A DNA stretch of 64,000 bases from an uncultured Vicinamibacterales bacterium (GCA_958295905.1 OY282382.1:4956910-5020909); one strand, 5' to 3'. Positions 17,932-27,795 are shown, counted from the first letter of the stretch. Translations and numbers: made by a program. The notes: generated by a model not told the origin, from the sequence alone.

Positions 17932-18756
17932 TCACGTTTCCCAGATCGGTACCGACGTACCGTCGCGCCGCCAACAGCGCCGCTCGGACAGTTCCTGGAC
18001 GACGTACGCCAGCAGTGCCCGGCGATTGGTGATCTCGAGGACACCAGTCTCGGCGATGCCGTACTCATGTTCGTAACAGAGCCGTTCCTCGGGAAACAGA
18101 CCGGACGACAGGACGAAGCATCGAGTCTCGATCGTATGCCACTCCGTGTCGTCCTCGAGACCGATGAAGACCGTCCGATCCACCCGGTGGCTCTCGATGC
18201 TGCGGGTCGGAACCACGTCCACGTAGCGGTCCTCCAGCCGCCGCCCCGCCCCGTCGCGCCCTTCGGCTCGGTATCCGCGCAGGTGGTATCGCCCCCGCGA
18301 GCGGACGAGCGCGGATGGGTGAAAGACGAATTCCTGCCGTCCTGGCTTCGCCGCGTAGAGTAGCCACACGGCCTGCCGCTCCAGGCACGCGGCGAGGATC
18401 TCCCGGGTGGCTCGGGATGCCACTGGCGCGGAGATCGCCAAATCGTACCCTCCCCCGGCCGGGGCAACCGGCCCGAAAGGGTTGCCCACCGGACGATCCG
18501 CCATCAGCAGCAGCGACAGCGCGACGTTCGGATCGGTCACCGCCGGTCCGGGATCGAAGCCCTCCACCGGTACCAGGCCTCGCACCGCTCCGCGCCGGTA
18601 GCGCGGCAGGATTCCATCGCGTCGCCAGTCCGCGATCAAGCTGCGTGCCGTGCGCTCGGATACTCCGAGGTATTCCTGGACCTCCTTCGCCCGCAGATGC
18701 CCACGCCAGTACAGCATCGTCTCGGCGTAGCGTCGCGCCAACGCAAGTTCCAACAT
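17932..18756 (-). CDS. WYL-domain transcriptional regulator of the CRISPR-Cas locus
   Basis: The 274-aa protein begins with a DeoR-like helix-turn-helix (LRAKEVQEYLGVSERTARSL, about residues 22-41). A WYL-type sensor region follows (ERQAVWLLYAAK, then FHPSALVRSRGRYHLRGYR), with a WCX-like C-terminal part. WYL proteins bind ligands, often nucleic acid, and control CRISPR and other defence genes. It is transcribed divergently from cas6 with only 83 bp between, so it very likely regulates both itself and the cas operon. The sign of regulation is not visible. Confidence 0.88.
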   Translation of the reverse strand: MLELALARRYAETMLYWRGHLRAKEVQEYLGVSERTARSLIADWRRDGILPRYRRGAVRGLVPVEGFDPGPAVTDPNVALSLLLMADRPVGNPFGPVAPAGGGYDLAISAPVASRATREILAACLERQAVWLLYAAKPGRQEFVFHPSALVRSRGRYHLRGYRAEGRDGAGRRLEDRYVDVVPTRSIESHRVDRTVFIGLEDDTEWHTIETRCFVLSSGLFPEERLCYEHEYGIAETGVLEITNRRALLAYVVQELSERRCWRRDGTSVPIWET

Positions 18757-18839
18757 TTAAGAATGTATTATACGTGCAAAATATGCATGTCAAAATTTCA
18801 ATATGATCGTGCTACTCTCGTCCAAGTGGAGGGAACGGG
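18753..18839. promoter_or_regulatory. AT-rich divergent promoter/operator between WYL gene and cas6
   Basis: This is strikingly AT-rich for the region. For the WYL gene, TTGACA (18788-18793) and TATAAT (18767-18772) are both perfect consensus boxes, but only 15 bp apart. The expected start would lie a few bases from the ATG, giving an almost leaderless mRNA. An inverted repeat ACATT-TAAG-AATGT (18753-18766) overlaps the WYL start codon and is a candidate autoregulatory operator. cas6 has a strong GGAGGG ribosome site at 18828-18833; its promoter is less clear (TATGAT at 18802-18807 is a possible -10). Confidence 0.6.
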
Positions 18840-19568
18840 ATGCGAGTGAGATTCGTGGCACCACGGGGTTCGTTCGTGCGGGTGCGCTTCCTGGACAGCG
18901 TCCACGCGGCGCTCGTCAACGCCTGGACCGCGGGCGGAGCGGAAGGCGGGGCGGTCGTCGGTCGCGAAGCGCGCAACTGGTCGTTCGGGGCGGTGGGAAC
19001 CGGGACCTCCGCGGGGTTCCTCGTGAAGTCGTTGGTGGTCGGCGCCGAGGATGCGTCTCTGCAGCCGGTGTTGAGCAGCCTGACTGCCGAAGCCGTCCGC
19101 AAGATATCGGTCAACGGCGACGTCGTGGATCTCGCCGGCTGGTCGCGGGTAGAGGAAGATCTGCCGCTCATCTGTGAACCCGGACGCGTCGCGACCTTGC
19201 CTGCGATCATGCTCTCTCCGTTGGCGCTGTCGGTGCGCGGCCAGAAGGGGCGCTGGCATGACAACTTGGGGACGGCCGATGGAGATCTCGAAAACGCCGT
19301 CAACTCACGCCTGTCGCGCCTGACCGGGCGGCGCGTCGATCTGCGGGTCGCGCCGGACCGTTTGTACCTCCGGGCCAATCCGAAGCACTCGACGTTGGTC
19401 CACACACGCGCTGTCCCCGGCGGCAGGCCCGCTTTCGTGATCGGCATGATGTGCCCGTTGTCCATCACTGGCCGCATTGAAGACCTGCGCTCGGCCTGGG
19501 CGCTCGGGATCGGCGAGAAGACCCGCTACGGCTTCGGCTGTATCGGGTATGCGGGGAGGCGTCCGTGA
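18840..19568 (+). CDS. cas6: CRISPR-associated endoribonuclease Cas6 (type I-D)
   Basis: The 242-aa RAMP-fold protein ends with the glycine-rich loop GIGEKTRYGFGCIGY, characteristic of Cas6. It would cut pre-crRNA within each repeat. The His/Tyr catalytic set cannot be assigned by eye. It is the first gene of the operon, whereas in most type I-D loci cas6 follows csc1. Its stop overlaps the cas10d start (GTGA), so translation is coupled. Confidence 0.85.
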   Translation: MRVRFVAPRGSFVRVRFLDSVHAALVNAWTAGGAEGGAVVGREARNWSFGAVGTGTSAGFLVKSLVVGAEDASLQPVLSSLTAEAVRKISVNGDVVDLAGWSRVEEDLPLICEPGRVATLPAIMLSPLALSVRGQKGRWHDNLGTADGDLENAVNSRLSRLTGRRVDLRVAPDRLYLRANPKHSTLVHTRAVPGGRPAFVIGMMCPLSITGRIEDLRSAWALGIGEKTRYGFGCIGYAGRRP

Positions 19569-22549
19569 ACGGTCAACCTCGTGACTTCGCTCATCAGACG
19601 GCTGTCGCGGTGTACTTCGCCTTCCTGGAGGAGTGCGTCGTCGCGAGAGTGGGCACGGACCGCGCCGGTCGGCCGGCGGAGACTCCGGGGTCGAAAATCG
19701 ACGGGCGACCGGTGCGGCTGCTCACGATCAGCGGGAAGGGCGGCTGGTCGGCCGACCCGAACGCCCGCCGCCGGTGGGAGAAGCACGACAACATCAGCCT
19801 GCTCGATCACCTGCTGTCGGTGGCGCGCGGGGCGCTCATGTTCTGGCTGGCTGATGCCGCCCGCCACAGGATGAGCGAGACCGAGCGGGCGGAGATCGAG
19901 AGGATCGCATGCGCGGTCGTGTGCATCGCCTTCCTGCACGACGTCGACAAGGATCTGGGGTTGCCGCGCGGCGCGCAAATCGACGTCCGGGACGTGGCCG
20001 AACGGATGCGCCGCTACGGGATCGACCGTTTTCTCGCGGATCGCGGGCTTCGCATCTCGCCGGAGGCGATGCTCAACTACATCGAGGAGGTCGAGAGTAC
20101 GCAGGCGGCCCGCAGTCCCGCGGCGGCGGACTACGACCGCAGAATCGCGGCGACCTGCCCGTACGTCGAGTTGGCGGACAAGCTGGAGGGGACGTTCACC
20201 AGCGGGGAGCCCGGCAAGGGGGTCGACGGCGTGATCGAATCGCTGCGCGATCCTGAGCGCTGGCCCGTGCTGCAGAGCCCGGCGCTGAAGCAGTGGGAGA
20301 AGCTCGAAATCCATGACCACCTGCACGTCTTCCTGCTCGACCGCTTTCAACGCGCGCTTTCCGAAAGCTGCAAGGAGATCACCGGCAGGCTGCCGCTGAT
20401 CGAGATTGTCCACGATGGCCGGCTGCTGTGCGTCGTTCCGCGGGAGCAGGCCGGTCTCATCAAGGAGCAGGCCATCGAGCGGTTTCTCGAAGAGCTTCCG
20501 TACGGTCTCCGTTTTTCGATCAACAACCGCTTGGCGTGCCGATTCGTCGGCGGGGCCGCCTCGTGGACGGCCTGCCACGCGGTCATGCGGCGCACGCCCC
20601 ACTGGCGTCCGTTCGTGAACCTCCTGGCTCTGCCCAAGCCGTTTGCGCGCGCGCACCACGAGGAGGTCGACGCACTCTTTGGTGCCGCCGGCATGCAGAC
20701 TTCGTGGAGCGATCTCGGTGACGGTGCCGGAGCTACGGCGAAGCCTGCGCTCGACCATCCGGAAGGGGAGGCCGGCGACTTGGAGATGGAGCCGGCGCAG
20801 GTCCTGGTGTTCCTAGCCATCGCGCTCAACCACACGGACGTCAAGCGCAGGTCCGCGGCGCCGGATGCCGGTGTTCGGGAGCAGGAGCTCCTGGATCTCA
20901 TGCAGCGTGAGGACCGGGAGCCGCCGCCGTTCGTGGACGCTGTTCCCGCAGAAGATGGTCGGGCGCGCCGGGTGCTGCTGGCGCTGTGGACGGTCGCGGA
21001 GGTCTGGCGGCTGGCCGAAGACGACCCGGACGCGGCGCAGAATCTGCTGAACCGCATCGTCGGCCGCGAGGGGCTGATCGGACTGTGGCTGGAGGGCGAC
21101 GACAACCGGGTCGGTCTCGCGGACCAGATCGACGATGTGTCGCGTGACATCGTCGACGCCCTGCGCCGCCGCTTCTCCGCTTACCTGACCGGAAGCGCGA
21201 CGCAGCCGTTCGACGCCGATGCGGCCACCAAGCGCTGCATTCTGTGCAACGAGCCGGTCGCCGCTTCGCGAACCGTGAGCACCGCATCACGGGCGCACGG
21301 CATCAAGGCGTCCGCGTTCTCGGGCCGCGACGGGCGGAACGACCACTTGGCATCCCCCTCCGGCGACACCCACCTGTGCCTAGTCTGTCTCGCCGAATTG
21401 CAGTTGCGCCAGCAGGCGCAGGAGGACTTCAAGGGGAGCGGCGCTCTGCCCCCGCTGATTTCGTCGCCCGCGACCACCGGACTCTTCGGCGGGCTCGCGT
21501 ATCAAGGGGAACAATCCGACGTGTCGATGGGCCTGAACGACCTCAATCGCCTCGACGTTCGGAAGGGGCGCGTCTATTACGGGCTCGATTGCCAGAAGCA
21601 GCGTATTCGCCTGGCGCGGTTGGAGACATTTCCGAACAAGGACGAAGAACTCGTGGTTGAGTTGCGCAAGACGCTCATGGCGATCAGGCGGCTCGGACGC
21701 CCCATCCACATCTTCCGCGGGACGCCCCACCGGCATCCGGCCGTCTTCTACTCCGACGCGCTGCCCGAGTGGTTGACGAAGTTGCTCGGAGGAAGCTCCC
21801 TGCGCATCGAACAGCTTCCGGAAGCGCTTCGGACGTCGGAACTGTTCGAGAACATCGCCGGCAGGCCGGGGCTCGGAATCGAGTGGGCCAGGCAGCTCGC
21901 CTATCCCCAAACTGCGCTCGGCGCGCTCTGCGTGGCTTGGAGCGCCGCGGTAGATAACGCTGGCGGTGCGGGCAGGGACAGGGCCGCTTGGTCGTTGATC
22001 GAAAACAGAACGCGCGAGCGTGCGCTTGCGCTCGTCAAGAACTCTGGAGGTGAACCCGTGAACGTGAAGGACAGTCAAGACCCCCTGATTCGATTGGCGT
22101 GGCTCGCAAGCCGCATCCAGAGGCGGCGAAGCACGAGAGATTCGACGAATAAACAGCTTCTTTGCTGGAAGATCGCGCTCGACTTCTACCCCGGTGCCGA
22201 ACGCTCGACGAGCAAGGACAGGACCGCTCTGATCCTGGGGCTTGCCGGCACGCTTGAAGAGGAGCTGACGCGCAAGAACGATGGTGCCCACAGGAAACAT
22301 CGAGACGGCACGCCGCTGGCGGAAGGGTGCAAGGAATTCGCGATCCACTTCGCAGGCGAAGTCTGGGACAAGGTCTTCAAGTCGAGGGAGCCGACATCAC
22401 GGGAGCAACGCCGGGCGGCTGCAATATACCGGTTCGCCTTGCTGGAAGCGTACCGCGAACGCGGCATTCCCGAGTCCGAGACCGACGCGACGGACGACGG
22501 CACGCCGGGCGATGATCCGCCGACGCATCTTTCTGAAGAACCGGCTTAA
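19565..22549 (+). CDS. cas10d: Cas10d (Csc3), type I-D large subunit with HD nuclease domain
   Basis: The 994-aa protein starts at a GTG overlapping cas6. An N-terminal HD phosphohydrolase motif is seen as LLDHLLSV then FLHDVDKD (H125-D126). A zinc-finger follows at C558-x2-C561 and C605-x2-C608. No GGDD palm motif is visible, as expected for Cas10d rather than type III Cas10. In type I-D the target-cutting HD nuclease sits in Cas10d and not in Cas3, and this locus follows that rule. It is the large subunit of the crRNA surveillance complex with Csc1 and Csc2. Confidence 0.9.
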   Translation: MNGQPRDFAHQTAVAVYFAFLEECVVARVGTDRAGRPAETPGSKIDGRPVRLLTISGKGGWSADPNARRRWEKHDNISLLDHLLSVARGALMFWLADAARHRMSETERAEIERIACAVVCIAFLHDVDKDLGLPRGAQIDVRDVAERMRRYGIDRFLADRGLRISPEAMLNYIEEVESTQAARSPAAADYDRRIAATCPYVELADKLEGTFTSGEPGKGVDGVIESLRDPERWPVLQSPALKQWEKLEIHDHLHVFLLDRFQRALSESCKEITGRLPLIEIVHDGRLLCVVPREQAGLIKEQAIERFLEELPYGLRFSINNRLACRFVGGAASWTACHAVMRRTPHWRPFVNLLALPKPFARAHHEEVDALFGAAGMQTSWSDLGDGAGATAKPALDHPEGEAGDLEMEPAQVLVFLAIALNHTDVKRRSAAPDAGVREQELLDLMQREDREPPPFVDAVPAEDGRARRVLLALWTVAEVWRLAEDDPDAAQNLLNRIVGREGLIGLWLEGDDNRVGLADQIDDVSRDIVDALRRRFSAYLTGSATQPFDADAATKRCILCNEPVAASRTVSTASRAHGIKASAFSGRDGRNDHLASPSGDTHLCLVCLAELQLRQQAQEDFKGSGALPPLISSPATTGLFGGLAYQGEQSDVSMGLNDLNRLDVRKGRVYYGLDCQKQRIRLARLETFPNKDEELVVELRKTLMAIRRLGRPIHIFRGTPHRHPAVFYSDALPEWLTKLLGGSSLRIEQLPEALRTSELFENIAGRPGLGIEWARQLAYPQTALGALCVAWSAAVDNAGGAGRDRAAWSLIENRTRERALALVKNSGGEPVNVKDSQDPLIRLAWLASRIQRRRSTRDSTNKQLLCWKIALDFYPGAERSTSKDRTALILGLAGTLEEELTRKNDGAHRKHRDGTPLAEGCKEFAIHFAGEVWDKVFKSREPTSREQRRAAAIYRFALLEAYRERGIPESETDATDDGTPGDDPPTHLSEEPA

Positions 22550-22610
22550 CCGGGCCTGTCCGGGGGAAAACGGTAGCGTGGCCGCCCGGAAGGGAAAGGA
22601 GACACCTGTG

Positions 22611-23609
22611 ATGACAGACAAGTTCAATGCGTACCTCAACGACGGCGACCTAGTCGAGGAAGTGGTCGCCGCGAACGGCAAGGATACCTACGTGATGCCG
22701 GCACGCCGCAACGCGGGACATATCGCCATCGCCCTGATCCGGGAGATCGTGGCGCCGACGGTGTTCCGCAACGCCGAGGAGGAAATCACCGATATCGAGG
22801 ATCGAGACGGCGTCCGCCGGGTACGGGCGACGCCGAGCAAGTTCAAGTTCGGCGAGCGCGGCCGGGGACTGCAGGTGCTCCGCGCCTGGAACGTCGGCGG
22901 CCGGTTGCCGCAGAACCGCACGGCGGTGGGCGACCGAATGCCGATTCGGCACGCATTCGATCTGAACACGGTGGTTTTCGGGGACTCTGCCAAGTCGGGG
23001 AGTCGGGTATTGCCGGTGAAGGCGTCGGTCCAGTACTCGGATGCACTCAGCACCGTACCCTACCGCGACGCCGTGGGCGAGAGCTTCCACAACCGCGGGG
23101 ACGAGACCGGAACGCTGTGGGATGCGGAAAAGAAAGAGAACACCGCAAACCTGTTCACGCGGCGCTTCGTTCGTCCCGGCGCGCTCCTGGTTCAGATCCT
23201 CACCAGCAACGGCCGGCAGCTTCCGCTCATTGGTCTCGACCACCTGCTGCTCAGCCTGGGCCTGGCGGGCTCCTATGGCGGGCAGACTTCGGTGACCGGC
23301 GTCAACGTGCGAACGCACATCGCCGGCATCTACGCGTCGCGTCTGGAGACGCCGATGTCGTCGCCCTACGAGCTGCTGCGCAAGCTGGCGGACACAGTTG
23401 ACTCGGTGAACGACGTGGTTGGCGCGGTCGAGCAGGCGATGGAGGGGTGCTACTCGGTCCACGCCGGTACAGACGAGGCGTGCGCCTATCAGCGCCAACT
23501 CGTTCAGGCGTTCGAGCAGGACGATGCGGCACTGCGGCGGCGGTACGAGGAAGCCGCGGAAAGGATCGGAGACATGTTCGAGAGCTATTTCAAGGGTACC
23601 CGAGAATGA
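22611..23609 (+). CDS. csc2: Csc2 (Cas7d), type I-D backbone subunit
   Basis: The 332-aa protein has the usual Csc2 length. Features include KDTYVMPARRNAGHIAIALI near the N-terminus, RGLQVLRAWNVGGRLPQNRT and the Gly-rich LGLAGSYGGQTSVTGVNVRT. Csc2 polymerises along the crRNA. The ATG was chosen because AGGGAAAGGAG precedes it by about 9 nt; a GTG directly before it is equally usable. It ends with an ATGA overlap into csc1. Confidence 0.88.
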   Translation: MTDKFNAYLNDGDLVEEVVAANGKDTYVMPARRNAGHIAIALIREIVAPTVFRNAEEEITDIEDRDGVRRVRATPSKFKFGERGRGLQVLRAWNVGGRLPQNRTAVGDRMPIRHAFDLNTVVFGDSAKSGSRVLPVKASVQYSDALSTVPYRDAVGESFHNRGDETGTLWDAEKKENTANLFTRRFVRPGALLVQILTSNGRQLPLIGLDHLLLSLGLAGSYGGQTSVTGVNVRTHIAGIYASRLETPMSSPYELLRKLADTVDSVNDVVGAVEQAMEGCYSVHAGTDEACAYQRQLVQAFEQDDAALRRRYEEAAERIGDMFESYFKGTRE

Positions 23610-24265
23610 CTGAGGCCATCTTTCCTTTCCGGCTGACGGCGCTGTCGTCCTGGGCGTGGCACGGTCTTGCCGTGCCGTCGGGAACGGCGACCCTCAACGA
23701 CGTGGTGACCGACACGGCGGTGGCGTTCGCCGCGGCGGCGGCTCTCGGCATGACGCCCCGCTCGCCGTGTCTGCCGCCAGCACCCGACTACCGTGGCCAC
23801 CTGGCCGCGCTGCCGTTCAAGTCGACGCTGTTCCTGGGGCGTGAGAACCGCCTCAACCGGCCGTTGGCTCGCCGCCTCAATCTGGACGCGGAATGCGGCA
23901 TGCCGGCCAGTATTCACACCGCACGCAGTAGCGGCAACGTCAAGGACTACTTCCACGTGCAGGAGGTCGCCGCCGGGGCGGTGTTCCACGGCTGCTTCCT
24001 GCACACGGACCCGGTCGGCATCGCGCGCGAAGCCTACGGAGAAACGACCGACAGCCTCGTCGTGAGACTCGGGCTGGGGCGGAACGGCGTGGGCCTGCTG
24101 GAGCGCTGCGCTGCGCCGAGCGATATCTGTCTCAACCTGCACACGGCGCGACTGTTCGATCCGCATGTTGCTCTCGCGGCGGGACCGTACAGGCTGCACA
24201 ACATCCAGCCCAGCCAGCCGCTGAAACCAGAAGATGCGCTGCGGATCACGGCCGGCTGGTCATAG
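23606..24265 (+). CDS. csc1: Csc1 (Cas5d), type I-D crRNA 5'-end subunit
   Basis: The 219-aa Cas5-like RAMP protein begins MTEAIFPFRLTALSSWAWHG and contains FKSTLFLGRENRLNRPLARR and KDYFHVQEVAAGAVFHG. Its length, position after csc2 and ATGA coupling identify it as Csc1, which caps the crRNA 5' handle and helps PAM recognition with Cas10d. Confidence 0.85.
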   Translation: MTEAIFPFRLTALSSWAWHGLAVPSGTATLNDVVTDTAVAFAAAAALGMTPRSPCLPPAPDYRGHLAALPFKSTLFLGRENRLNRPLARRLNLDAECGMPASIHTARSSGNVKDYFHVQEVAAGAVFHGCFLHTDPVGIAREAYGETTDSLVVRLGLGRNGVGLLERCAAPSDICLNLHTARLFDPHVALAAGPYRLHNIQPSQPLKPEDALRITAGWS

Positions 24266-24275
24266 CGCACAATCG

Positions 24276-26318
24276 ATGATCATCAGATCCCACTCCGTAC
24301 GGACCTTGGACACTGGCCTGTCCCCCATGCAGGAGCGCCTGCTGCGTTGCGAGAAGTACGTGCGCCTGGTAGCGGCCCCGACGGGCTCGGGGAAGTCCTA
24401 TGCGTTTATGCGGGCCGTGCTCGACGAGGGCGCACACGTGCTGTTCATCGTGCCGACCAAGCGGCTGCTTCAGAACCTGATCGAAGACGCCCGCGGGCAG
24501 GCGCGGCAACGGCTTCGTGACCGCGGCTTGGATGAAAAGGAGGCCAACGCCCGAATCGACGAGCAGATCATCGAGTGGTCGGGCAATCAGCCCAAGGATG
24601 GAAGCCGGAGCCTTGCCAGCACGCGGGCCGGACAGCTTCTCACGGCCGGCCCGCCGGGTGGGCGAGTGCTGTTTGCGATCCCCGAGGTCGTGGTCAAGAT
24701 GATCTCCGGTCCCCCCGTCACAGGAGGAACGGCGGTCAACCCCTTCTCCTATCTGCGAGGTTTTGACCACATCGTCTTCGACGAGTTCCACACCATTGAT
24801 GACCGCTCGTTCGGTCTAGCCTGCCTGTTGTCGCTCTTGGCGGTGACCGAACGGCAGGGGAAGGTATCGCTGCTGTCGGCGACGCCGATAGACGTAACGA
24901 AGGTTCTGGAACAGACGGGCGTGGGATCGGATGACGTGGAGAAGATCTCGGAGGAGATCGTCGATGGGCATCCGCCGGGGAATCGCCCGATCCACGGCAA
25001 CGTCGCCGTCACCGTGCGCGAATGCGCGCTTCACGAGTCGTTCGCGCTGAGCATCGGCGCTGTCTGCTCTTCGATCGCCCGCGGCCGCACCGTCGTCGTT
25101 ATCTACGATTCCCTGAAACACTTGAAACTCGAGGAACCGTTGATACGGACAACGCTGGTCGACGCCGGACTTGCGAAAGCCAAAGTGTTGACGATCAACA
25201 CCATCGACGACTCGGAGCGGAAGCCAGGTGAACCACGCCGGGGCCGACGGTACAAGGATCCTCGCGAGTACGACGTGCTGGTGTCGACCTCGTCGATAGA
25301 GGTTGGCGTCACCTTCAGCAGCACGCTCATGTTTACGGAGCCGGGTTTCGGGCTCGGGAGCTTCGTGCAGCGGGTCGGACGGGTCTCGCGGGGACGTGAA
25401 GACGGACAGGTGATCGTGTCGCTGGCGCAGCAACGCCGTAACCGGCATGCCTGGACTCGACGGATCGCCACAGTCGTCGAGCAACATGAGGAGCTGACCG
25501 CCCTGGACTTCACCGCCGAGATCCTTCGCGACGATCGGCGCCGACTCGAGCCGACGAGAAGCGAGATGGCAACGGCGCCGACGAGCGACGACACGACGGT
25601 GCCGTTCTATCGCCGCGCGTCCTGGCGCGGCGCGTACTGGGCGGCCTTGTTCATCGTTGCGATCCGTCGGACCAGGATGCCGATTCAGAGGGCGGCCGGT
25701 GAACGACTTTACCAAGCGACGCCGCGGCTCGTGAAGTGGGTCGATAGCAGGATCGGGGAGATCCTGTCGGTCGAGATGGTGAACGACAACTTGCCCAGGC
25801 GGTCACAGCCGCACAAGCGATGGGTGAATGCCCTGCTGGCAGCCGCTCTCGCGTACCGCGACATCGGGGCGACAGTCGAGGTCGTGGACCCCGACGGCAC
25901 GCGACACACCACGACGGAGTCGTTCCTACGGCGTGAGACGGATATTCTCCACCGCCACGTAGCGTGTGAGGAAGACGGTGCGCGAGTGGTTCGCCTGATG
26001 TCGGGCACGTTGGACGAGGAGCTCAGGGAGTCGTCAGGTGACAGAAAACCTGAACGGCTGAAGCTGCACGTGCCGTCGCCGATCGGTGATCGTGGTTTTT
26101 CGCTTTCAATCCACGAACGCGAGAAGCGGACCGAGCAACTCCACGCCCGCCTCGTCGAGGAATGGCGCCATAGGTTCGGTCCATCCATACCGGGGCCGGG
26201 AGATGTCGCGCGAGATCCGCGCCGGAAGGTGATGAAATCCGCGACAGCGCTCGTCGAGAAACTCGGCCGGCCGCCGCTGGACGAAGACCATGATGAAGAA
26301 AGCGCGCTGTTTGCGTGA
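24276..26318 (+). CDS. cas3: Cas3 helicase of type I-D (no HD domain)
   Basis: The 680-aa SF2 helicase has Walker A APTGSGKS (residues 34-41), the DExH box DEFH (169-172), SATP (201-204) and a C-terminal helicase part with VQRVGRVSRG. No HD nuclease domain is present, as typical of type I-D where HD moved to Cas10d. It unwinds target DNA after recognition by the complex. The start ATG lies 10 nt after the csc1 stop; an upstream in-frame start inside csc1 is less likely. It overlaps cas4 by 29 nt. Confidence 0.9.
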   Translation: MIIRSHSVRTLDTGLSPMQERLLRCEKYVRLVAAPTGSGKSYAFMRAVLDEGAHVLFIVPTKRLLQNLIEDARGQARQRLRDRGLDEKEANARIDEQIIEWSGNQPKDGSRSLASTRAGQLLTAGPPGGRVLFAIPEVVVKMISGPPVTGGTAVNPFSYLRGFDHIVFDEFHTIDDRSFGLACLLSLLAVTERQGKVSLLSATPIDVTKVLEQTGVGSDDVEKISEEIVDGHPPGNRPIHGNVAVTVRECALHESFALSIGAVCSSIARGRTVVVIYDSLKHLKLEEPLIRTTLVDAGLAKAKVLTINTIDDSERKPGEPRRGRRYKDPREYDVLVSTSSIEVGVTFSSTLMFTEPGFGLGSFVQRVGRVSRGREDGQVIVSLAQQRRNRHAWTRRIATVVEQHEELTALDFTAEILRDDRRRLEPTRSEMATAPTSDDTTVPFYRRASWRGAYWAALFIVAIRRTRMPIQRAAGERLYQATPRLVKWVDSRIGEILSVEMVNDNLPRRSQPHKRWVNALLAAALAYRDIGATVEVVDPDGTRHTTTESFLRRETDILHRHVACEEDGARVVRLMSGTLDEELRESSGDRKPERLKLHVPSPIGDRGFSLSIHEREKRTEQLHARLVEEWRHRFGPSIPGPGDVARDPRRKVMKSATALVEKLGRPPLDEDHDEESALFA

Positions 26319-26820
26319 GCTCGCAGAGGAGCACGGTCTGCACGGACTCTACTTCCAGCACATCGCCCTGTGCCGCCGCCGAGCGTGGCTGCATCTGATG
26401 GGGGCGACCCACGCTGTCCATCATCCCCGAGTCCAGCGAGGCCTCGCCCTGCATCAGACCGAAAGGCGTCCCGGCGAGGCACCCAAGGGGCTCGGTATCG
26501 CGCCGGATGCGATCGATTTCCAGCGGCGCGTCGTAATCGAGCGGAAGGGCACGAGCGGCGCCCGTGAGGCCGTATCGCGGCAGGCGCTGTTCTACGCTGC
26601 GTTCATGATGGGCGCCACGGGAGAGCGTTGGCGCGCCGAGGTGCAGGTGTACGGCTCACGGCAGTCGATGAGCTACGACGTCACTGAAACCGTGCTCGAC
26701 AGCCTCTTGCAGGACGCGAGAGAGAGTCGCGACCTGATGAACGATCCGCCGCCCACCGCCAGACGGATCCCGCTCTGCGAAGCTTGTAGCTGCAAGCCCT
26801 TGTGTTGGGACGAGGAGTAG
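26290..26820 (+). CDS. cas4: Cas4 exonuclease, adaptation
   Basis: The 176-aa PD-(D/E)XK nuclease has one Fe-S ligand Cys early (HIALCRRRAWLHLM) and a Cys trio at the C-terminus (CEACSCKPLC). The nuclease core is DAIDFQRRVVIERKG (D-x-ExK-like) followed by QALFYAAFM. Cas4 trims prespacers and selects PAMs with Cas1-Cas2. It overlaps the end of cas3; a second ATG follows directly after the first. Confidence 0.9.
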   Translation: MMKKARCLRELAEEHGLHGLYFQHIALCRRRAWLHLMGATHAVHHPRVQRGLALHQTERRPGEAPKGLGIAPDAIDFQRRVVIERKGTSGAREAVSRQALFYAAFMMGATGERWRAEVQVYGSRQSMSYDVTETVLDSLLQDARESRDLMNDPPPTARRIPLCEACSCKPLCWDEE

Positions 26821-26822
26821 AC

Positions 26823-27791
26823 ATGGACACGGTCATCGTCCCGCGCGACGCCCGCCTGAACCGGCACGAGAACGCGCTGGTAGTGACGTCCGACACGGGA
26901 CGCAAGGCGATCCCACTGAATGGCATAAAACACGTCATCTGCATGGGTGACGGTTCGATCTCGATCCGTCTGCTGAAGGATATGGGGCGGCGCGGCATCC
27001 GGTTCACGGTACTCGATGCGGGCGGGAGGTTCCTCGGCGCCTTCGAGCCCGAGGACGAGACGCCATCCGGCCGAGTCCGGATCGGTCAGGCCGGCCTGTT
27101 CCTGGACGATATGGAACGGCTCAGGATCGCCAAGGCGATCGTTGGCGCACAGGTGAAGTCCATGCGGGGGCTCCTGCAACGCTACCGCCGCAATGGTACG
27201 ACCGGCATCGAGCCGGCGCTGGACGGTGTCGACGCCGCACTCGGCATGGTGAACGCAGCCGCGGGCATCAATGCTCTGATGGGGGCCGAAGGACAGGCGC
27301 GGGCGTTTCTCCACGACGCCTTCGAGGTGATCTCACCCGAAGCGAAGCTCGAACGCAGGATCCGCCGTCCACCGCCGGACCCCGTAAACTGCCTGATGTC
27401 GTTCTTCAACATGCTTCTGTATTCGGCGTGCGCCAACGAGCTCGCGAAGACCCATCTCGACCGAAGCATCTCGTTCCTGCACGCGCCGGGTCTCAACCGC
27501 CGCTCGCTGTCGATAGACATGGCCGAGACCTTCCGGCCGGTACTGTCCGACGCGCTGCTGCTGTCGATGTTCCGCCGCGGGTGGCCGGACGCTTCGTGGT
27601 TCGATTCGAAGCCGGGCGTATGCCTGCTCAACGAAAAGGGCCGGATCAGGGCCACGGAGCACTTCTGGTCGCGCATTGAGGACAGCAGTGGCGCCCTGAC
27701 TTTTCGGGAAGCTATCCATCGGCAGTGTCTCTCATTGGAACGGGAGTCTCTGGGCGTCGGGCGGTTCAAGCCGTTCGTCTGGCGGGGCTGA
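26823..27791 (+). CDS. cas1: Cas1 integrase
   Basis: The 322-aa protein has the N-terminal beta domain (MDTVIVPRDARLNRHENALV) and the helical catalytic domain with NALMGAEGQARAFLHDAF, then SFLHAPGLNRRSLSIDMAE, carrying the catalytic Glu, His and Asp typical of Cas1. It integrates new spacers with Cas2. It begins 2 nt after the cas4 stop; an in-frame TTG/ATG inside cas4 is possible but not favoured. Confidence 0.94.
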   Translation: MDTVIVPRDARLNRHENALVVTSDTGRKAIPLNGIKHVICMGDGSISIRLLKDMGRRGIRFTVLDAGGRFLGAFEPEDETPSGRVRIGQAGLFLDDMERLRIAKAIVGAQVKSMRGLLQRYRRNGTTGIEPALDGVDAALGMVNAAAGINALMGAEGQARAFLHDAFEVISPEAKLERRIRRPPPDPVNCLMSFFNMLLYSACANELAKTHLDRSISFLHAPGLNRRSLSIDMAETFRPVLSDALLLSMFRRGWPDASWFDSKPGVCLLNEKGRIRATEHFWSRIEDSSGALTFREAIHRQCLSLERESLGVGRFKPFVWRG

Positions 27792-27795
27792 GGCC

